Below are positions 42,666 through 50,745 of a stretch of DNA of 64,000 nt, in pieces. Both the position numbers and the translations under genes were made by a program. Under the pieces are notes generated by a model. The model was not told the origin of the DNA. It made no database searches and saw nothing but the letters and a program-made list of their open reading frames with translations. The stretch's first letter is position 1, and the number at the start of each line of letters is the position of its first letter. Source of the DNA: Robertmurraya_A mangrovi (lineage in GTDB: Bacteria; Bacillota; Bacilli; Bacillales; Cytobacillaceae); the NCBI RefSeq assembly GCF_034427655.1, contig NZ_JAXOFX010000001.1:248001-312000 (forward strand), written 5' to 3'.

Positions 42666-42923
42666 ATGTTTAGGTTAATGTTCGTTAATGCCTTCACCCA
42701 AGAGCCTTTAAGGCACACAGATAATTATAGTGAGGAACAAATATTAGATGTGATTGATGGATTTTCAGTAGCAAAAGGGGAAGAGTGCTTTATTTTTGAT
42801 TATGACTTAAATACATTAAGTGCAGAGTATGTAACTCATAATAAATTTTTAGAAGATGAAACTACCGTATACAAGTTGTTCTTTAAGACTGAGTTAGCAG
42901 ATATTCAGTTACCACTAATATAG
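42666..42923 (+). CDS. Small hypothetical protein
   Basis: An 85-residue acidic protein starting at ATG 42666 after GGAGGTGTTTAAT, a convincing start. Contains FRLMFVNAFTQEPLRHT and a run of Glu and Asp. No membrane or signal segment and no family recognised. A terminator follows. Its acidic nature and place in a mobile element could fit a DNA-mimic or antagonist, but that is only speculation. Confidence 0.65.
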   Translation: MFRLMFVNAFTQEPLRHTDNYSEEQILDVIDGFSVAKGEECFIFDYDLNTLSAEYVTHNKFLEDETTVYKLFFKTELADIQLPLI

Positions 42924-42930
42924 ATTCATT

Positions 42931-42960
42931 GAGAGTACGGAAATTCCCCTACTCTTTTTT
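42931..42960 (+). terminator. Terminator after the 85-residue protein
   Basis: AGAGTACGG and a CCTACTCT-type arm pair, followed by TTTTTT. Confidence 0.7.
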
Positions 42961-43442
42961 ACTTTTATGGACAAAATTACCTATTATTATGATAAGATTT
43001 TACTAAGGATAGAATATTGGGGGAGTTACATCTTCTAAAATAACAACAGATCAGATAAAAAAATTAACGCTGAGAATTACAGTAAATAGGACAGATAAGA
43101 CTATTATTGATGTAATTTTTGCGGATTTTCAGTTCCCTGAAAAAAATAATCTGGGTAAGTAAAAAGAGTGTTAGAGGAAATAAAGTATCTTCATAAATTA
43201 ATTAGTGTCTTAATAAGACAGAACGATAGAGAGAGAATCTCAAACTCGTCAACTGCCGATTAATTAAAGAAACTAGCAGAATTAAAAAATAGGAGAATGC
43301 TTTCGGAAGAAAAATTTAATCAGCAAAAACATAAGTTACTATAAAGTTAAATGGGTACTAGAAATTAGGAGATGGGATAAATTTATTAATAGTGTATATT
43401 TAGAAAATAAAATGGAATCCAGCATAGGAGACGGTATAAAGT
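42961..43442 (+). other. Intergenic region with short open remnants
   Basis: Two short open stretches follow each other (one ending near 43163, containing LRITVNRTDKTIIDVIF; one from GTG near 43169, 31 codons). Neither has a convincing start and ribosome binding site, so they may be remnants of a small phage-type gene. Confidence 0.35.
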
Positions 43443-43901
43443 ATGGCAGATAAGAATTTGACGGGTGTGACAGGAGAATATTTTGTCTGTGCCGAACTGG
43501 GGAAACAAGGAATATTAGCATTACTTACACCGAAAAATAATCCACTGTTTGATATTGTGGCTACTAGTCCAGAAACAGGTAGAACAGTCTGGATTCAAGT
43601 CAAAACTATGGCTTTAGAGAATAAACAAGGGTTTCTTTTAAATAAATCTGTATGTGAAAAGAAGAAAAATGATAATTTGTATACAGTTCTAGTTAATTTA
43701 AAAGTTGATAAGAATGAGTATTTTATTTATAAGTATGATGAACTCGCAGAACTCGTTAGTAATAATTATAAAAGGTATTTGAGTATTCCTAAGCGTGATG
43801 GAGATCCAAGGAAAGATACTCAAAGAAGGTGGCATGATTTTAGAGATTTTACACAAGAAGATTGGAATAGAAAGAATAATTGGAGTTTATTAGGGTTTTA
43901 G
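43443..43901 (+). CDS. PD-(D/E)XK-like nuclease-fold protein
   Basis: A 152-residue protein with the PD-(D/E)XK pattern: Glu in TGVTGEYFVCAELGKQG, Asp in NPLFDIVATS and a QVKT in place of the usual ExK (WIQVKTMA, near residue 55). Such small proteins resemble group-I-intron-associated or Holliday-junction-type endonucleases. The Gln for Glu is common in some active subfamilies. It lies at the right end of the element, a typical place for accessory or defence genes. GGAGACGGTATAAAGT precedes ATG 43443. Confidence 0.75.
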   Translation: MADKNLTGVTGEYFVCAELGKQGILALLTPKNNPLFDIVATSPETGRTVWIQVKTMALENKQGFLLNKSVCEKKKNDNLYTVLVNLKVDKNEYFIYKYDELAELVSNNYKRYLSIPKRDGDPRKDTQRRWHDFRDFTQEDWNRKNNWSLLGF

Positions 43902-44224
43902 AAATATACTATAAAAATTACTGTTTTTATCTCTTGAACATCTTATTTACCTACCGAAACAAAAGATTGAAATAAGTAATATAGGTAGTTCAGTAAGTTT
44001 AAAAGGGGTTAAGTCAGGCGTCTATACTTTAACTACCAATAATGGTGGGAAGATTGTTCAAGGGATATTATAGTAAAAAGTTTATGGAAATGAGGATAAT
44101 TTTACAAACCACTTTACAATTTAGGGAAACCACTTTACAATGATACTGTAATCTGGTAAATAAGAAGTGGTCTATCGGAGAAAATAATAGAGCCACCAAT
44201 TGATATAGCAATGTTTAAATTTCT
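43902..44224 (+). other. Non-coding right end of the element
   Basis: Contains an open remnant ending at 44073 (SLKGVKSGVYTLTTNNGGK, no start), then two direct copies of AAACCACTTTACAAT just inside attR. Confidence 0.5.
44106..44141 (+). repeat. Two direct AAACCACTTTACAAT repeats near attR
   Basis: Perfect 15-base copies at 44106-44120 and 44127-44141, 21 bases apart (two helical turns). The same motif with one or two changes occurs as an inverted pair near attL (19283-19296 and 19301-19313). Likely integrase arm-type binding sites. Confidence 0.65.
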
Positions 44225-44273
44225 CTTCCTTGACAGGGAAGGGGTCGGGGGTTCGAATCCCTCTCAGATCATA
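44225..44273 (+). repeat. attR: original 3' end of tRNA-Val
   Basis: 49-bp copy identical to 19151-19199. It lacks the 5' half of the tRNA, so it is not a functional tRNA; it marks the chromosomal junction at the right end. Confidence 0.93.
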
Positions 44274-44283
44274 CTTTACGATG

Positions 44284-44322
44284 AGGCTCAAACCTTTGTG
44301 TATCAAGGGTTTGAGCCTTTTC
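44284..44322 (+). terminator. Original tRNA-Val terminator, stranded
   Basis: AGGCTCAAACCTTTG (44284-44298) pairs with CAAGGGTTTGAGCCT (44304-44318), 15 bp including one G-U pair, followed by TTTCTG. It lies 11 bases beyond attR, where the uninterrupted tRNA gene would need it. Confidence 0.88.
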
Positions 44323-44448
44323 TGTTGTTTTTAGATTATTCCATTTAATTCTACTTAAATATTCTATCTTTACAAAGAGATAAAATTTGATAGAATATTT
44401 AGAAAGACGAAACATTTGCAAAAAGTATAATAATTGGGGGAAAGTATC

Positions 44449-46029
44449 ATGAGTTTAGAGCAATTTTTACAAGAACAAAATGAAATGCTACAAAAGTTAC
44501 ATATTAATAGAGCAGAGTCTTCTTGGATGTCATCTACAACGGGGGATGCTGATTGGAACAAAAAGACGGCTCAAGCTCAAACAGAAATGAGTGTTTATTT
44601 TTCTAACAAAGAGCGTTTTGAGCAAGTTAAGAACTTTTTAGCAGGAGAGATTGAAAATCCGTTACATAAACGTCAACTAGAATCACTGTATGCTAGTATG
44701 GTAAGAAATCAGTTACCAGAAGCTGATTTAAAGGAAATGGTAGAATTATCTACTGAGTTAGTTGGTGTGTTTAACACTTACCGTGCAACACTTGATGGTG
44801 ACCAGGTTTCAGAAAATGATGTTCGTCAAATTTTAATCAAAAGTAATGACCTTGAACTAAGAGAAAGAGCTTGGCACGCAAGTAAACAAATTGGTAAAGA
44901 AGTCGAAGAAAAACTACTAACACTAGTGCGTAAACGTAATGAAACAGCGCGTACATTAGGTTATGAAGATTACCACCAAATGAGCTTTGAATTACAAGAG
45001 TTAGATAGAGAATATGTATTTAATACATTTACAGAGTTGAAAGAACTTTCTGATGAACCGTTTCGTTTATTAAAGAAAGAGATGGATGAAGAGTTAGCAG
45101 AGCGCTTTAACCTTCAGGTGGAAGATTTACGTCCATGGCATTATGCAGACCCATTCTTCCAAGAGGCACCACCGTCAAAGGATTTAGATTTAGATCCTTT
45201 TTATGAAGGGAAAAATCTTGAGGAATTAACAATTGAAACGTTCAAGAGTATGGGCATGGAAATTACAGACATGCTTGAGAAGAGTGATTTATATCCTCGT
45301 GAGAAGAAGAATCAACATGCATTCTGTACGGACATTAATCGTGAAGGGGATGTACGTGTCCTTTGTAATAATGTGGAATCAGACTACTGGTCTACTACTA
45401 TGTTACATGAATTTGGACATGCGGTTTACTTCAAATATATTGACCGTGAATTACCGTTTATTTTAAGAAGCCCTGCGCACACTTTGACAACGGAAGCGAT
45501 TGCCATGTTATATGGTCGTTTCGGTAAGAATCCAGCTTGGATTCAGCAATTTTTAGGTTTGGATCAAGAACAAGTTGATGCATTAAAACCATTAATTAAT
45601 CAATCTTTAAGAAAACAAATGCTAATTTCAGCTCGTTGGATTATGACTTTTGCTTTCTTCGAGCGTGAATTATACAGAAATCCAGATCAGGATTTAAATA
45701 CTCTATGGTGGAAAATTGTGAAAGAGGTACAATTCGTTAACCCACCAGAAAATCAAGATTACCCACATTGGGCAGCAAAAATTCACTTTACTCTTGTTCC
45801 GGTTTATTACCAAAACTACTTACTAGGTGAGTTAACCACTTCTCAACTTCAAAGATATATAGAGAAGAATATCTCTGAAGATTTGTTTACAACAAAAGTT
45901 GGGGAGTTCTTAGTTAACGATTTCTTTGTACCTGGTGCAAAAGACCATTGGAATACAAAAATTGAAAAAGCAACAGGTGAAAAGCTAAATCCTAAACATT
46001 TTGTGGAGCAGTTTGTTAGTGTAGAATAG
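44449..46029 (+). CDS. M3-family metallopeptidase (oligoendopeptidase-like)
   Basis: A 526-residue cytoplasmic zinc peptidase. The zinc motif is MLHEFGHAVYF (HExxH near residue 325), with the third ligand Glu in LTTEAIAMLYGR about 25 residues later. The overall length and N-terminal helices fit the M3/M2-like branch found in Bacillus. It would cleave oligopeptides. AATTGGGGGAAAGTATC precedes ATG 44449; an upstream in-frame start at 44434 is unneeded. First chromosomal gene right of the element, ended by a strong hairpin. Confidence 0.9.
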   Translation: MSLEQFLQEQNEMLQKLHINRAESSWMSSTTGDADWNKKTAQAQTEMSVYFSNKERFEQVKNFLAGEIENPLHKRQLESLYASMVRNQLPEADLKEMVELSTELVGVFNTYRATLDGDQVSENDVRQILIKSNDLELRERAWHASKQIGKEVEEKLLTLVRKRNETARTLGYEDYHQMSFELQELDREYVFNTFTELKELSDEPFRLLKKEMDEELAERFNLQVEDLRPWHYADPFFQEAPPSKDLDLDPFYEGKNLEELTIETFKSMGMEITDMLEKSDLYPREKKNQHAFCTDINREGDVRVLCNNVESDYWSTTMLHEFGHAVYFKYIDRELPFILRSPAHTLTTEAIAMLYGRFGKNPAWIQQFLGLDQEQVDALKPLINQSLRKQMLISARWIMTFAFFERELYRNPDQDLNTLWWKIVKEVQFVNPPENQDYPHWAAKIHFTLVPVYYQNYLLGELTTSQLQRYIEKNISEDLFTTKVGEFLVNDFFVPGAKDHWNTKIEKATGEKLNPKHFVEQFVSVE

Positions 46030-46039
46030 AGAAATTACT

Positions 46040-46072
46040 AAAGAGCGATCTAATTGTGATCGCTCTTTGCTA
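46040..46072 (+). terminator. Terminator after the metallopeptidase
   Basis: AAAGAGCGATC and GATCGCTCTTT form a perfect 11-bp stem around a seven-base loop. Confidence 0.85.
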
Positions 46073-46194
46073 TTTGAATAAAACCTTTTTTAAAATTATT
46101 GAAACTATTTTAGTGTATGTTTCGACTAATAAGAAAATAAAAAAAGGGTTGGCTCAGAGCGGTTTAACCAACAAACAGAAGGGAAGATATTATC

Positions 46195-46797
46195 ATGAAA
46201 AGAAATAGCACTGGTGATACAAAAATAGATAAAAAGAGAAAAGACATAACTAACAAAACAAATAAAAGAACTATTATTCAAACTGTAGGTATCTTACTGT
46301 TTGTTCCAATTTTAATGTTTCTAATCTTTTCATATGTAGAGTGGAAGTATTCAGTAAATACTAAGGCAGTTGAAATGAAACAACAAGTTGAGTTTAATAG
46401 TCTAGAAGATTTATTATATGTTTCCACTTTTGATGAATTAATAGCTGTACTTCCAAAGCCATCAAAGGTGGAGAAAATTAATGGACAAAGAGCATTGCAT
46501 TATCCTGTTCATAAGAACCCAGGTCCGGGGGTGCTTGTAAATGTAAAGAATGAAGCTACGATTTCATCAATCGATTTTATTTTACAAAATGTTACTACTA
46601 AACAGTTTCCTATGTTACCAACTAATTTTGTTGAGATGGAATCCTTACTTGGAAAAAATTACGATAGTACAGAAGTAAGCTGTTTTGATGTAGCTAGTTG
46701 TGACCGATATATTTATAAATATAATAATAAAGCCATATCATTTACATTCGAACCTAATAGCAATAACATCCATGTTATTCAATTCAGCATGGAGTAA
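46195..46797 (+). CDS. Membrane-anchored protein of unknown function
   Basis: A 200-residue protein with a lysine-rich cytoplasmic N-terminus (about 26 residues), one membrane helix (QTVGILLFVPILMFLIFSYV, residues about 29-48) and an external domain with two close cysteines (CFDVASC). No family recognised. Start ATG 46195, with AAGGGAAGATATTATC upstream. Likely faces outside the membrane. A 9-base tandem repeat and hairpin follow. Confidence 0.7.
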   Translation: MKRNSTGDTKIDKKRKDITNKTNKRTIIQTVGILLFVPILMFLIFSYVEWKYSVNTKAVEMKQQVEFNSLEDLLYVSTFDELIAVLPKPSKVEKINGQRALHYPVHKNPGPGVLVNVKNEATISSIDFILQNVTTKQFPMLPTNFVEMESLLGKNYDSTEVSCFDVASCDRYIYKYNNKAISFTFEPNSNNIHVIQFSME

Positions 46798-46829
46798 GGA
46801 AAATTAGTAATTTTTAATAATCCTTAGAT

Positions 46830-46878
46830 CACCTAGACCACCTAGACCACCTAGACCACCTGCCTAGGGGTCTTTTGG
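46830..46878 (+). repeat. 9-bp tandem repeat merging into a terminator
   Basis: CACCTAGAC is repeated three times (46830-46856) plus a partial unit. The last AGACCACCT can pair with AGGGGTCT (46866-46873), followed by TTTT; each repeat offers an alternative 5' arm for that hairpin. Confidence 0.7.
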
Positions 46879-46894
46879 ATAGCAAAGACACTCA

Positions 46895-47488
46895 TTATAA
46901 ACCTAATTCATCTTTTATTAGCACACTTTCAAATTCAGTAGAAAGGCAGTCCATAAAAATAGTATCCCAATACTTACCGCCTAAAAAATGTGCTTGGCGT
47001 CTACGTCCACACTCTTTAAAACCGGCTTTTTCATAAGCATGAATAGCACCCTTGTTATATTCAAGTACTCTTAAAAAGATATTATGTAACCCTAGTATTT
47101 GAAAAGAGTAGTCCAAAACCAATTTAGTTACCTCTGTTCCATAACCTTTTCCTCTGACAGAATGGTCTCCTATTACAATATTAAATTCTGCTTTCCGATT
47201 TTTAAAATCAATATCCGATAAGTATGTATTGCCAATGGGGGTTAATGTTTCTTTTTCATAGATGGTAAAAAACAAATATTCTTTAGCATTCATAATCTGA
47301 TCAAAGGCAAGAATTTCTTCCTCCAGTATGACAGGTCTCATGGAGGCGAGGGTACGAGTAGTTTGAAGATCATTATTCCATAGGTTATATAAAGGTAATA
47401 GCTTCCTATCTAATGGTCCAAGGCAAACCCCATTTCCTACCATATTAATAACTGGTTCTCTACTTTCCATCCTATTAGGTTGTGGCAT
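46895..47488 (-). CDS. GNAT acetyltransferase (RimJ/RimL-like)
   Basis: A 197-residue protein of the RimJ/RimL group: the acetyl-CoA loop HSVRGKGYGTEVTKL near residue 118 and the C-terminal YNKGAIHAYEKAGF. May acetylate protein N-termini or small molecules. GGAACGGAGTGTTAAA supports ATG 47488 over a start six codons upstream. Downstream of, and in the same direction as, the PfpI-like gene. Confidence 0.85.
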   Translation of the reverse strand: MPQPNRMESREPVINMVGNGVCLGPLDRKLLPLYNLWNNDLQTTRTLASMRPVILEEEILAFDQIMNAKEYLFFTIYEKETLTPIGNTYLSDIDFKNRKAEFNIVIGDHSVRGKGYGTEVTKLVLDYSFQILGLHNIFLRVLEYNKGAIHAYEKAGFKECGRRRQAHFLGGKYWDTIFMDCLSTEFESVLIKDELGL

Positions 47489-47521
47489 TTTAACACTCCG
47501 TTCCAAGATCCTTTTTGATTA

Positions 47522-48079
47522 TTATCTTACCTTTTGAACCGAATCAAATACTAGTTGTACCATGTCATCATTATATAACGAAGAGATTATCCACGACGAT
47601 AGTTCTTGTGCAGCTAGACAACCAGCTGCTGTTGCAACGTTACCTTGAAGTACAAAACTTTCTTTCACAACATCAACTCCAAGTTCTTTTAGTTGATGTA
47701 CAACGGTCGGATAGGTTGTAGCTTTTTTATTTTTGAGTAATCCTAATCCAGCTAGAATTAAGGCACCTGAACACATAGAACCAATCAATTGTCTTGAAGG
47801 GTCCAAGGAAAATTGGGCTAAATAATGCTCATTTTGATATAAATCTTGTACACCTTTCCCACTCGCAAATAGAACAGCATCCGCTTCATTAGCTTCTTTA
47901 ATTGTTCCACTCATGGGAATCTCTAGGCCAGCCATAGAAACATGACTACTTTTTGTACCAATAAGCTTCACCTCTAAATCTGTTTTTCCACCTACTAATT
48001 TAACACGGTTTAGAATATCCCAAGGGAAGAATACATCTAAATCGGTGAATTCATCAAACGTTACAATTACTATTTTCAT
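47522..48079 (-). CDS. DJ-1/PfpI-family protein
   Basis: A 185-residue protein with the class-I glutamine-amidotransferase-like fold. The nucleophile elbow IGSMCSGALILAG holds the conserved Cys near residue 101, and TYPTVVHQL near 125 is typical of AraC-associated and isonitrile-hydratase-like members. Exact reaction unknown. CTAAAGGAGATACAAA precedes ATG 48079. Divergent from the LysR regulator at 48201, which may control it. Confidence 0.85.
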   Translation of the reverse strand: MKIVIVTFDEFTDLDVFFPWDILNRVKLVGGKTDLEVKLIGTKSSHVSMAGLEIPMSGTIKEANEADAVLFASGKGVQDLYQNEHYLAQFSLDPSRQLIGSMCSGALILAGLGLLKNKKATTYPTVVHQLKELGVDVVKESFVLQGNVATAAGCLAAQELSSWIISSLYNDDMVQLVFDSVQKVR

Positions 48080-48200
48080 TTTGTATCTCCTTTAGAGTTA
48101 ATATAAGGATGTTTATTTGTTATTTTTACATTTTTAGGTATATAATTCCAATATAAGTATTGTGTAAAAGGTATAACAAAAATGTTATAGGTGGCATTCT

Positions 48201-49013
48201 ATGAATATAAAAAACTTAGAAACATTTTTAGTTGTTGCAAAGACAGGAAATATATCGGAAGCGGCCAAAACTTTATTTATCAGCCAGCCTTCCTTATCCA
48301 TGAAAATGAAAAGATTAGAAGAACAGTTAGGTGTCCCTCTATTATCAACACATTCTAAAGGGATTAAGTTAACAGATGCAGGTGAAGTCTTTTTTAATTA
48401 CGCGGAAAAAATTACTTTCATGCAGGATCAATTAATGAGGGAATTATCACAATTCCGCGAAGGTAAAAAGGGACATATCATTATAGGGGCTCCATATGAA
48501 ATATATAGTTATATACTTCCAGAGCTAATCGCTGAATTTATAAAAAAACATCCTGGTATCGAAATTGAAAATAGGTTAGTAGAGGAAACAGATACGGAGA
48601 GTTTTGTGAAAAATGGAGAAATTGATTTAGCTTTTACTATCAACGAAGAAATCGATCACTATGCTTCTAGAGTATTTTTGTATCAAAAGGATGAGTGGGT
48701 GGAGGTAAGCACAAATTCACGTGTTCCTGTAAATCAAATGTACTGTACAAATAGAACTCATTTAGTTTTAAATAAACAAAGTATAAACAACAAAACAATC
48801 ATAGTTGAAAATATAGATATTGTTAAACGAAATGTACTAGCTGGGCTAGGTAGTGGGATTGTTTTACGAGGGGTTGTAGAAAAAGAAATAAATGAATCCT
48901 CACTAACAGTCACAAGATCAATCCGGGAAGTAAATATATCCGTTATTACAAGGCCAGCAGAAAAGCTACAATATAGTTTAAGAAGATTTATAGAATTCTT
49001 AGTAAAAAAATAG
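48201..49013 (+). CDS. LysR-type transcriptional regulator
   Basis: A 270-residue regulator. The N-terminal winged helix-turn-helix is classic (NLETFLVVAKTGNISEAAKTL, SQPSLSMKMKRLEEQLG), followed by a type-2 periplasmic-binding effector domain (about 90-265). The length is slightly below the usual 290-300 residues. Divergent from the PfpI gene, with a 121-base shared promoter region, the normal arrangement for autoregulation and target control. ATAGGTGGCATTCT precedes ATG 48201. The effector is unknown. Confidence 0.9.
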   Translation: MNIKNLETFLVVAKTGNISEAAKTLFISQPSLSMKMKRLEEQLGVPLLSTHSKGIKLTDAGEVFFNYAEKITFMQDQLMRELSQFREGKKGHIIIGAPYEIYSYILPELIAEFIKKHPGIEIENRLVEETDTESFVKNGEIDLAFTINEEIDHYASRVFLYQKDEWVEVSTNSRVPVNQMYCTNRTHLVLNKQSINNKTIIVENIDIVKRNVLAGLGSGIVLRGVVEKEINESSLTVTRSIREVNISVITRPAEKLQYSLRRFIEFLVKK

Positions 49014-49027
49014 AGGGAGTCGGAAGG

Positions 49028-49909
49028 ATGGATTTACCATTTTTATTTAACGAAAAAGTGATTGAAACAAAGGAATTAAGTCCCGGGTATGAGGATCATG
49101 CAAGTGATGTTTGGTTAGTAAAAACAGATAAGAGAGAGGTAGTTGTACGTTCTTCAAGAATGGTTGAAGAGCCAAATAATGATTTTTGGTGGGGCTGTAA
49201 ACATTTATTTGGAATCGATCCGAGGAGGGTGTATTCACTAGAAGCTGTTAATAATATATTAAGTGAGAAAACATCTATTCCCATTCCACGAGTATTAATC
49301 AAAGAAATCCAAGCTGGAAGAGAGTATATAGCAGTTGAAAAATTAGAGGGACAACTTGTAAAAAGCTTTGTCGGCCAACCTTCATCGGTTATGAGGAGTT
49401 TAGGAGTAGGGTTAGCTCAAATTCATTTACACCGAGAAATGTATGTTGGAAATCCAATGGGGAGCTTTCGGATAGAACTTAAAGATTTTCATCAACATTT
49501 GATAGAGGGTATGAGTGAGCTAGTAAAGAAATTCTATTCTAATTCAGAGAAAATAACTAACAAACTTCCAGAAATTATTGATTGTTTAAAAGAGTTAGAG
49601 GAACCGGTATATTCCACCTTTATTTTAGTTGATATGGACCCTACTCAGTTTTTATCAAATGGGAAGGTCATAACTGGTTTAGTAGATACAGAAGCTTATG
49701 TGATTGCACCCCGAGAATTTGATTTTATCGGTTTAGAATACATTTTAGATGAAAAGGCTGCAGCAGATTTTAAAGAGGGGTATGAAAGTGTATTAGAGAT
49801 ACCTGATTTAACTAACTGTAGGCTGCCTTATCGTTACTTATACCGTTTATTATCTGTTCAAGGTGGAGTGGATCTAGATAATTGGTTAGGTACTAGAAAA
49901 TTATTCTAA
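49028..49909 (+). CDS. Aminoglycoside-phosphotransferase-fold protein
   Basis: A 293-residue kinase-like protein. The Brenner-type catalytic motif appears as LVDMDPTQFLS (Asp in place of the usual HGD context) and the metal site as TGLVDTEAYVIAPREFDF, both typical of the APH/choline kinase superfamily. The histidine usually preceding the catalytic Asp is not present, so activity is uncertain. It follows the LysR gene by 14 bases and is likely co-transcribed. The substrate is not aminoglycosides by default. Confidence 0.78.
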   Translation: MDLPFLFNEKVIETKELSPGYEDHASDVWLVKTDKREVVVRSSRMVEEPNNDFWWGCKHLFGIDPRRVYSLEAVNNILSEKTSIPIPRVLIKEIQAGREYIAVEKLEGQLVKSFVGQPSSVMRSLGVGLAQIHLHREMYVGNPMGSFRIELKDFHQHLIEGMSELVKKFYSNSEKITNKLPEIIDCLKELEEPVYSTFILVDMDPTQFLSNGKVITGLVDTEAYVIAPREFDFIGLEYILDEKAAADFKEGYESVLEIPDLTNCRLPYRYLYRLLSVQGGVDLDNWLGTRKLF

Positions 49910-49997
49910 TAAAAGCTTGATTGGGCATATTTGGTTGCAAGATAGATAGGAATCCCGATTCTTATTTGGGTCGAATTTTTAATGAGGGTGATAAAGG

Positions 49998-50612
49998 ATG
50001 ATTGAACCGTTGATTCACGGGTTTATTCTCGCACTAGGGTTAATACTGCCTTTAGGGGTACAAAATGTGTTTGTATTTAATCAAGGCGTATTACAACCAA
50101 GGCTGGTGAAAGCATTACCGGTTGTTATTACGGCCTCCATCTGTGATACGATCTTAATTTTAGTATCTGTTTTAGGAGTTTCATTAATCATGTTAGGGTC
50201 TTTCTGGTTTAAGACGATTTTAATGGGTGGAGGATTTGTGTTCTTAATGTACATGGGCTGGAGTACATGGAAGAGTAAGCCCAACGTTGGTGGATCAGAA
50301 GTTGCAGAGAAATTTACGTTTAAAAAACAAATCATATTTGCAGCATCTGTTTCGTTGCTCAATCCACATGCCATTATGGATACGGTAGGGGTTATCGGAC
50401 CGAGTTCCTTAAAATACGATGGAGAAGAAAAAATCATTTTTGCTGCCTCTTGTATATTGGTTTCATGGCTTTGGTTTTTTTGTCTCTCTTTAGTTGGTAG
50501 GATGAGCGGAAAATTAGATAAGTCAGGGCGCTTTGTTTTGATATTAAATAAGATTTCAGCTATTGTCATGTGGATAGCTGCCCTTTACTTAGGTTGGTCA
50601 TTTTTCAAATAA
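49998..50612 (+). CDS. LysE/ArgO-family amino-acid exporter
   Basis: A 204-residue protein with six hydrophobic segments. The N-terminal LGLILPLGVQNVFVFNQG and internal ASICDTILI and LNPHAIMDTVGVIGP are hallmarks of LysE/ArgO exporters of basic amino acids. GAGGGTGATAAAGG precedes ATG 49998. It lies downstream of the LysR and kinase genes; ArgO-type exporters are commonly governed by LysR proteins, so the regulator at 48201 could control it. A terminator closes the group. Confidence 0.9.
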   Translation: MIEPLIHGFILALGLILPLGVQNVFVFNQGVLQPRLVKALPVVITASICDTILILVSVLGVSLIMLGSFWFKTILMGGGFVFLMYMGWSTWKSKPNVGGSEVAEKFTFKKQIIFAASVSLLNPHAIMDTVGVIGPSSLKYDGEEKIIFAASCILVSWLWFFCLSLVGRMSGKLDKSGRFVLILNKISAIVMWIAALYLGWSFFK

Positions 50613-50615
50613 CTC

Positions 50616-50648
50616 CGAGGTCCTAGCTGCTTTGCTAGGGCTTTTTCG
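50616..50648 (+). terminator. Terminator after the LysE gene
   Basis: GGTCCTAGC and GCTAGGGCT-type arms pair, followed by TTTTT. Confidence 0.8.
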
Positions 50649-50745
50649 TGTAAATAATAATTAGTTGTTCAGAATTTGGACTACTTTGAATATAAATAAA
50701 ATGACTAGAGTATCCAAATTCATACATAAAGGTGGTATAAACAAC

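Larger units (their letters stand above)
19151..44273 (+). mobile_element. 25-kb integrative element in tRNA-Val
   Basis: Bounded by the 49-bp repeats attL and attR, with a tyrosine integrase immediately inside attL reading inward. The period between repeats is 25,074 bp. The cargo includes helicase-like proteins, a serine recombinase, a MazG-like enzyme, a DNA ligase, nucleases and many exported proteins; no structural phage or conjugation gene is apparent. Base composition is visibly more AT-rich and gene spacing wider than in the flanking chromosome. It may be a satellite, a mobilisable island or a decayed plasmid-like element. Confidence 0.92.

Noticed and set aside
43955..44073. A small gene near attR (SLKGVKSGVYTLTTNNGGK)
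   Set aside because: Looks like the tail of a lost secreted protein; no start or ribosome binding site found.
44225..44273. A second tRNA-Val gene
   Set aside because: Only the 3' 47 bases of the tRNA are present; no acceptor 5' strand or D-arm, so it is attR.
19151..44273. A complete temperate prophage
   Set aside because: No terminase, portal, capsid, tail, holin or lysis genes were recognised.
46830..46861. CRISPR array
   Set aside because: Units are 9 bases, contiguous, without spacers or cas genes. No CRISPR array was seen anywhere in the window.
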